From: UBA3792 sp045576895
GTDB lineage: Bacteria > Bacillota > Clostridia > Christensenellales > CAG-138
Assembly (NCBI GenBank): GCA_045576895.1
Contig: JAZNHI010000111.1
Span: 1 to 10,008, forward strand
DNA: 10,008 bases
Direction of reading: 5' to 3'
Shown piece by piece: positions 6,821 to 10,008 of the stretch. The notes beneath the pieces were generated by a model. The model made no database searches, was not told where the DNA came from, and was given only the letters and a program-made list of their open reading frames with translations. How positions within the stretch are numbered: position 1 is the first letter of the stretch; each line of letters begins with the position of its first letter. Both the position numbers and the translations under genes were made by a program.

Positions 6821-6976
6821 ATGAACATGATGAATTGGATTCGATATCGCATTCTGATGCACCGCCTTCGCGGCGAGATCGCGCTCGTCGTGCGCGGGAA
6901 AAAGACGGTCCCGACCGCGGAAAAGAGAAAATCCCCATACGCCACGGCTTGCAAAGCGTGCGGAAGTATTGTATAA
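6821..6976 (+). CDS. Possible small protein of about 51 residues
   Basis: A short open frame starts at ATG 6821, with further ATGs at 6827 and 6830, and ends with TAA at 6974-6976. A perfect AGGAGG at 6812-6817 is 9 bases before the ATG at 6827, the best-spaced start (49 residues). The product is basic (MNWIRYRILMHRLRGEIALV near the start; KRKSPYATACKACG near the end), with two Cys in a CKAC pair and no clear membrane helix. Codons in the middle end mostly in G or C, as in neighbouring real genes. It stops 7 bases before the MBL gene and could couple to it. Against it: the 3' end overlaps a strong promoter-like sequence, no clear promoter lies upstream, and no family is recognised. Confidence 0.4.
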   Translation: MNMMNWIRYRILMHRLRGEIALVVRGKKTVPTAEKRKSPYATACKACGSIV

Positions 6977-6977
6977 T
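6949..6977 (+). promoter_or_regulatory. SigA-type promoter directly before the MBL gene
   Basis: TTGCAA (6949-6954), a 17-base spacer and a perfect TATAAT (6972-6977) form a strong vegetative promoter. The expected transcription start, about 7 bases after the -10 box, falls on or next to the ATG at 6984. The mRNA would therefore have almost no 5' leader. The sequence match is direct; the leaderless reading is inference. Confidence 0.7.
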
Positions 6978-6983
6978 ATACGC

Positions 6984-7952
6984 ATGAAACCGTTGCTTCG
7001 CCTGCTCGCTCTTTTCCTTGCGCTGCTGTTTTTCGCAGCGTTCGGATGCGCGGCGCCGCACGGCTGCCGACACACGGACGAGATCGAGCCGCAGAGCACG
7101 GAAAAGGATGCGCTGTGGGAAAAGCTCAAAGCGACCCGACCGATCGGATCCGCCGCAGACGAACCCTCGCTCAAGGTCGTTGCAATCGACGTCGGACAGG
7201 GCGACTGCATTCTGCTTGTTTCGCCGGAAGGCAGGACCATGCTGATCGACGCCGGACCTGCCGATTCCTTTGACCGGATCTCCGACGTGCTGAATGCAAA
7301 CGGGATCCGTTCGCTGGACATCGCAGTCGCGACGCATCCGCACGAGGATCATATCGGTTCGATGGCGGACGTGCTGAACGCTTATCCCGTCGGCACGTTT
7401 TACACGATCGCACAGGCGCAGCCGGTCGGCCGCTATGCCGAGGTGCAGAAGGCGCTCGATCGGAACGGCTGCACCGTTTGCTGCGCAGAGGCGGGCATGA
7501 CGATCCCCTGGGCGGAAAGCTGCACGGTCACCGTTCTGAATCCGATCCCCGCCTATGCGGACGAACCGGCGGAGATGAACGATCTGTCGATCGTGTTGCA
7601 TGTACGGTACGGAAACACCGCCGTGCTGCTGACCGGGGACGCCGAAGCGACGGCGCAAAGCCGCATGCTCGACACGTTCCCCCGCTCCATGCTGCGCGCC
7701 GATCTTCTGAAGCTCGGACATCACGGTTCCGCAAACGCGATCGACTATTGGTTCTTCCTTGCCGTCGATCCGGATTACGCGGTTGCCTCCTGCGGGAAGG
7801 ACAACGAATACGAGCATCCGCACCTGGAAACGCTTTCGCTGCTGTACGACACCCGTACGGCGTTTTATCGCACCGATCTTGACGGTTCGATTACATTCCG
7901 ACTCGACGGCACGAACGTGTCCGCCGATCCATCACGAAAGGAGACCCCATGA
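6984..7952 (+). CDS. Membrane-anchored ComEC/Rec2-like metallo-beta-lactamase-fold protein
   Basis: A 322-residue MBL-fold hydrolase like the stand-alone C-terminal domain of ComEC. Residues 1-21 form a strongly hydrophobic signal segment (LLALFLALLFFAAFG) before Cys22, so it is probably an exported lipoprotein; Phe at -2 makes the lipobox loose. The MBL domain starts near residue 62. VVAIDVGQGDCILL (65-78) and MLIDAGPAD (86-94) are ComEC-like. The metal-binding motif is THPHEDHIGS (117-126: His118, His120, Asp122, His123). Asp219 lies in LLTGDAEA, and LGHHGS (244-249) supplies a further His. All key residues are present, so it is probably active; extracellular nucleic acid or phosphate-ester cleavage is an inference from the fold. 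There is no ribosome binding site at this ATG. It overlaps the next gene by ATGA. Confidence 0.88.
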   Translation: MKPLLRLLALFLALLFFAAFGCAAPHGCRHTDEIEPQSTEKDALWEKLKATRPIGSAADEPSLKVVAIDVGQGDCILLVSPEGRTMLIDAGPADSFDRISDVLNANGIRSLDIAVATHPHEDHIGSMADVLNAYPVGTFYTIAQAQPVGRYAEVQKALDRNGCTVCCAEAGMTIPWAESCTVTVLNPIPAYADEPAEMNDLSIVLHVRYGNTAVLLTGDAEATAQSRMLDTFPRSMLRADLLKLGHHGSANAIDYWFFLAVDPDYAVASCGKDNEYEHPHLETLSLLYDTRTAFYRTDLDGSITFRLDGTNVSADPSRKETP

Positions 7953-8572
7953 AAAACTGTCCTGTTTGCCAAAAAGTCCTGTCCGATCAGGCAAAATTCT
8001 GTTATTTCTGCGGCGCGTCGCTGCTGGACGCACCCGAGCCCGTCGCTGCGCCCGCGCCGGTACCCGTCGAAGCGCCTTTGACCGAGCCGATCGAAGCGCC
8101 CGAATCGCCTTCCGTTTTTGAAGCGGCGAAACCGGAACCCGCGCCCGCACCGGAACCCGCGCCTGCACCGGAACCCGAACCTGCGCCCGAACCCGTGCCG
8201 ATGTTTAAATCCGAGCCCGAACCCGCGCCCGCGCCCGCTGCGCAGCCTGCGGAAGCGCCCGCGCCCGAGCCTGCGTCCGACAAGAAGGAGCCGGTCGTGC
8301 TTGCGACCGATTCGCGTTCGCTGATGACAACGGCGGGCTATATCTTCACGACGATCCTGTTCCACATTCCGCTCATCGGTCTGATCTTCATGATCGTCTG
8401 GGGCTGCGGCAAAACGAAGAATATTTCGCGCAAGCGCTTCTCCCTCGCCTGCCTGATCATGCGGCTTTTGTACTATATCTTCATCCTTGCCTGCACGGTT
8501 TTCCTGCTGATCTGCTTCTCCGGCAAGTTCCCGGCGCTGTGGAATGCCGTTCAGCCGATCCTGTTCCCGTAA
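7949..8572 (+). CDS. Zinc-ribbon membrane protein with Pro/Glu/Ala linker
   Basis: A 207-residue protein of unknown function. Residues 4-21 form a zinc ribbon with CPVC and CYFC pairs (Cys4, Cys7, Cys18, Cys21), as in the many small zinc-ribbon membrane proteins of Clostridia. Residues 28-113 are a linker almost wholly of Pro, Glu and Ala, with tandem EPAPAP-type units (about 61-82 and 89-110). Two membrane helices follow, at about 130-154 (GYIFTTILFHIPLIGLIFMI) and 164-192. There is no signal peptide, so the ribbon is probably cytoplasmic. The ATG at 7949 has AAGGAG 6 bases before it and overlaps the MBL stop by 4 bases, so the two are made together. A strong terminator follows 18 bases after the stop. 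The role is unknown; an adaptor or scaffold is a guess. Confidence 0.88.
   Translation: MKNCPVCQKVLSDQAKFCYFCGASLLDAPEPVAAPAPVPVEAPLTEPIEAPESPSVFEAAKPEPAPAPEPAPAPEPEPAPEPVPMFKSEPEPAPAPAAQPAEAPAPEPASDKKEPVVLATDSRSLMTTAGYIFTTILFHIPLIGLIFMIVWGCGKTKNISRKRFSLACLIMRLLYYIFILACTVFLLICFSGKFPALWNAVQPILFP
8128..8280 (+). repeat. Low-complexity Pro/Glu/Ala coding repeat
   Basis: Degenerate tandem units of the type GAACCCGCGCCC (Glu-Pro-Ala-Pro) fill this part of the zinc-ribbon gene. The copies differ at third codon positions, and one non-repeat insert (PMFKS) lies near residue 84. Such tracts change length readily by slippage. The opposite strand reads as a Gly/Ala/Ser-rich open frame, which is a by-product of the repeat. 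Confidence 0.8.
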
Positions 8573-8589
8573 TCCGATCCGAAGCAATC

Positions 8590-8618
8590 CTCCCCCGCGG
8601 TTTCGCGGGGGAGTTTTT
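8590..8618 (+). terminator. Rho-independent terminator of the MBL/zinc-ribbon operon
   Basis: A perfect 10-base stem (8590-8599 with 8604-8613, CTCCCCCGCG/CGCGGGGGAG) with a 4-base loop GTTT is followed by TTTTT at 8614-8618. It starts 18 bases after the stop of the zinc-ribbon gene. Confidence 0.93.
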
Positions 8619-8623
8619 CGTAT

Positions 8624-8651
8624 AAAAAAGAGACGGGCAAAAACCCGTCTC
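8624..8651 (-). terminator. Rho-independent terminator of rplJ-rplL
   Basis: On the minus strand GAGACGGG (8651-8644) pairs with CCCGTCTC (8637-8630) across a 6-base loop rich in T, and TTTTTT follows at 8629-8624. It stands 19 bases after the rplL stop and faces the plus-strand terminator 6 bases away, so the two convergent operons are insulated. Confidence 0.92.
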
Positions 8652-8669
8652 CCGATGTTTTGGATCTGA

Positions 8670-9038
8670 TTATTTGATCTCGCAGACTGCGCCGACTGCC
8701 TTGAACGCTTCGACGATCTTCTCTGCGTCTTCCTTGGAGATGCCTTCCTTGACGGCCTTGGGCGCGTTGTCGACAACTTCCTTTGCTTCCTTGAGGCCGA
8801 GGCCGGTCTGCTCGCGGACGACCTTGATGACCTTGATCTTCTCCGGTCCGATCTCCTTCAGGATGACGTCGAACTCGGTCTTCTCTTCGACTTCTTCAGC
8901 TGCGGCGACGGGGCCTGCGACTGCGACTGCGGTTGCTGCTGCGGACACGCCGAACTCTTCTTCGAGAGCCTTGACGAGTTCGTGGAGTTCCAAAACGGAC
9001 ATTGCCTTAATATCGGCGATCAGTTGTTCCTTATTCAT
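8670..9038 (-). CDS. rplL: 50S ribosomal protein L7/L12 (bL12)
   Basis: bL12 forms the dimeric stalk of the large ribosomal subunit, bound through L10, and recruits and activates translation GTPases. It has 122 residues, the usual length. Residues 1 to about 32 are the dimerisation domain (MNKEQLIADIKAMSVLELHE). An Ala/Val/Gly-rich hinge covers about 33-50. The C-terminal domain begins with EKTEFDVILKEIGPEKIKVI (52-71), and VREQTGLGLKEAKEVVDNAP (74-93) is its factor-binding face. The ATG at 9038-9036 has AAGGAG 8 bases upstream. It follows rplJ after 64 bases and is in the same transcript; a terminator lies just after it. Confidence 0.98.
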   Translation of the reverse strand: MNKEQLIADIKAMSVLELHELVKALEEEFGVSAAATAVAVAGPVAAAEEVEEKTEFDVILKEIGPEKIKVIKVVREQTGLGLKEAKEVVDNAPKAVKEGISKEDAEKIVEAFKAVGAVCEIK

Positions 9039-9102
9039 GATATTTCTCCTTTAAAAAATTGATTTTTGATTTTTGGTTTGTACGGCGACGCCGTTTCGGT
9101 TG

Positions 9103-9627
9103 TTATGCTTCCGCGTTTTCTGCGGCCGCGTTGGGATCCAGCTTCTTTGCGATCTGATCGAGCACGATTGCAAGACCGGAGATCGGCGACATCATGCTGC
9201 CCAGCATACGTGCGATGAGGACTTCGCGGCTCGGGAGCTCAGCGATCGCTTCGACTTCCGCGGGCGTGGTGACCTTACCCTCAACGATACCGCCCTTGAA
9301 TTCGCACTTCTTCGCCTTCTTGATGAAGTTCTTGAGCACTCTTGCGGGGGCTACCGCATCCTCGTAACCGAATGCGAATGCGTTGGTTCCGTGGAGCATA
9401 TCGTCTGCACCTTCGAGTCCGAGCTGATCAAAAGCACGGCGGACACAGTGGTTCTTCAGAACGACGTACTCAACGTTTTCCTTGCGCAATTCGGCACGCA
9501 GCGCGGTATCCTCGGCAACGGTCAGACCGCGATAGTCGAACAGGATAACGGACTTTGCCTTCTTGACTTTGTCCGCAACCTCCGCGACCTTTGCAGCCTT
9601 CATTTCGAGAATCTTTGCATTTGCCAT
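9103..9627 (-). CDS. rplJ: 50S ribosomal protein L10 (uL10)
   Basis: uL10 is the base of the ribosomal stalk. It binds 23S rRNA through its N-terminal domain and carries bL12 dimers on its C-terminal helix. It has 174 residues, typical for the family. Clear landmarks are KKAKSVILFDYRGLTVAEDT (22-41), ELRKENVEYVVLKNHCVRRA (46-65) and LHGTNAFAFGYEDAVAPARV (78-97). The C-terminal helix for bL12 binding is ISGLAIVLDQIAKKLD near 150-164, with an Ala/Glu tail. The frame is open 20 codons further upstream, but that stretch is the leader hairpin. The ATG at 9627-9625 is right because AGGAGG lies 7 bases before it and MANAKILEMK is a family-like N-terminus. It is followed by rplL and is likely autoregulated through the leader upstream. 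Confidence 0.98.
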   Translation of the reverse strand: MANAKILEMKAAKVAEVADKVKKAKSVILFDYRGLTVAEDTALRAELRKENVEYVVLKNHCVRRAFDQLGLEGADDMLHGTNAFAFGYEDAVAPARVLKNFIKKAKKCEFKGGIVEGKVTTPAEVEAIAELPSREVLIARMLGSMMSPISGLAIVLDQIAKKLDPNAAAENAEA

Positions 9628-9764
9628 GGTTGCACCTCCTTGTAACGTGAAAAGCCCTCCGTCGCAGAACGGAGGACTCGAAAACAAAAGGCGCTTTCTT
9701 GTCTACCTCGGCAGGATTTACACGCAATGCGACACCGGCTGTCTTTGGCGACGGAACTTAACCT
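9628..9764 (-). promoter_or_regulatory. L10 leader (autoregulatory 5' UTR of rplJ-rplL)
   Basis: The roughly 135-base untranslated leader between the promoter and rplJ has the conserved elements of the Gram-positive L10 leader: CCAAAGACAGCCGGTG (minus strand, about 9749-9734) and, further on, TAAATCCTGCCGAGGTAG, the kink-turn and internal-loop side that mimics the L10 site on 23S rRNA. In this family, binding of L10 or L10-(L12)4 to the leader shuts down expression of the operon. The 3' part holds a terminator-like hairpin. Recognition is by remembered consensus, not by a covariance search. Confidence 0.88.
9650..9675 (-). terminator. Attenuator-like hairpin within the L10 leader
   Basis: On the minus strand CCTCCGT (9675-9669) pairs with ACGGAGG (9662-9656) over a 6-base loop, followed by GC and TTTT. 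It lies about 20 bases before the rplJ ribosome binding site. The T run is short, so it may work only as a regulated terminator that L10 binding to the leader favours. Confidence 0.75.
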
Positions 9765-9769
9765 TGGAT

Positions 9770-9798
9770 ATAATACACGTTCCCCGCCCCTTTGTCAA
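9770..9798 (-). promoter_or_regulatory. Promoter of rplJ-rplL
   Basis: On the minus strand a consensus TTGACA (9798-9793), 17-base spacer and TATTAT (9775-9770) form a near-perfect SigA promoter. Transcription would start near 9763. T-runs on the plus strand just upstream (A-tracts on the minus strand) fit an UP element. It lets rplJ-rplL be made independently of any rplK-rplA genes upstream. Confidence 0.88.
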
Positions 9799-9801
9799 CC
9801 C

Positions 9802-9828
9802 TTTTTTGCAGATTTTTTCGAGGTTTTT
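9802..9828 (-). promoter_or_regulatory. Phased A-tracts / UP element upstream of the rplJ promoter
   Basis: On the minus strand three A-tracts (9807-9802, 9818-9813 and 9828-9824) have centres about 11 and 10.5 bases apart, one helical turn each. They begin 4 bases upstream of the -35 box, where an UP element contacts the alpha subunits of RNA polymerase and where curved DNA raises promoter strength. Confidence 0.6.
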
Positions 9829-9889
9829 ATGCGGCTTTGCCCCTATTCATGTCTAAAAGACCATTCATAACGAATCCGATTTTTTACAA

Positions 9890-9982
9890 CCCTCCCGGCT
9901 CGCTTCGCGATCCACCCTCCCTTACACAGGGCGGGCAAGATTCGCTCCAACGGTCTGTAGGGGAGGTCGACCTCGACCTCCC
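9890..9982. repeat. Palindrome-rich intergenic element, probable interspersed repeat
   Basis: Three hairpins lie in a row in non-coding DNA. GGCTCGC-TTC-GCGATCC (9897-9913) has one mismatch, CCCTCCC (9915-9921) pairs imperfectly with GGGCGGG (9929-9935), and GGGAGGTCGA-CC-TCGACCTCCC (9961-9982) has perfect 10-base arms. CCCTCCC also occurs at 9890-9896. The style, CCCTCCC-type blocks around a short GC-rich hairpin, resembles the short palindromic intergenic repeats common in Clostridia genomes. No open frame is present. Whether it occurs elsewhere in this genome cannot be seen here. Confidence 0.55.
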
Positions 9983-10008
9983 GCACATAATCCGAAGATT
10001 CTCCGGCA

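Noticed and set aside
6199..6954. Minus-strand open frame with a hydrophobic stretch (RIQFIMFIVLLFAFMYSL) over the intergenic region
   Set aside because: It runs through the lipoprotein promoter and then out of frame through the lipoprotein gene, turning Arg-rich. The hydrophobic stretch is opposite the ATG cluster and ribosome binding site of the small frame and is probably chance.
6969..6983. TTG 6969 as an alternative start of the MBL gene
   Set aside because: It lies inside the promoter and would put a charged stretch in front of the signal peptide; GGAAG is only 2 bases before it.
8002..8283. Gly/Ala/Ser-rich minus-strand frame, silk-like in appearance
   Set aside because: It is the reverse reading of the Pro/Glu/Ala repeat in the zinc-ribbon gene, without its own start signals.
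9890..9982. CRISPR array
   Set aside because: The repeated blocks are short and unevenly spaced, with no regular repeat-spacer pattern and no cas genes.

Overview
The window looks like chromosomal DNA of an endospore-forming, high-GC member of the Bacillota (Clostridia-type). The reasons are an A-B-C ger germinant-receptor operon, a Gram-positive-style L10 leader ahead of rplJ-rplL, strong AGGAGG-type ribosome binding sites and GC-rich codon use. A genus cannot be named from the sequence alone. No phage, IS element, CRISPR array, tRNA or rRNA was seen. Most of the window is ordinary core and housekeeping sequence.

Layout, left to right. Positions 1-3095 (minus strand) hold a germination receptor operon, gerA-gerB-gerC, in order of transcription from right to left. 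gerC, a lipoprotein gene, runs off the left edge. Upstream of it on the same strand lie a small GIY-YIG nuclease gene (3126-3491) and a class-3-lipase-like hydrolase gene (3505-4302). The hydrolase gene has a good vegetative promoter at 4333-4361, so all five genes may form one transcription unit. Positions 4418-6692 (minus) hold a lipoprotein of unknown function, an MmcQ/YjbR-family protein and a GNAT acetyltransferase. The last two overlap by ATGA, and the lipoprotein gene has its own promoter (6722-6750).

Positions 6693-6983 are a divergent intergenic region with two opposed promoters, an operator-like dyad and a possible 51-residue small gene. Positions 6984-8572 (plus) hold a two-gene operon: a membrane-anchored ComEC-like metallo-beta-lactamase-fold protein, then a zinc-ribbon protein with a Pro/Glu/Ala linker and two membrane helices. 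This ends in a strong terminator that faces the terminator of rplL.

Positions 8670-9798 (minus) hold rplJ and rplL with the autoregulatory L10 leader, an attenuator-like hairpin and a near-consensus promoter with phased A-tracts upstream. Positions 9890-9982 are palindrome-rich non-coding DNA that resembles an interspersed repeat.

The most interesting points are the start of the MBL gene, which sits about 7 bases after a perfect TATAAT and has no ribosome binding site; the hydrolase and nuclease genes attached to the ger operon; and the repeat at the right edge. I did not find a clearly new defence or biosynthetic system.
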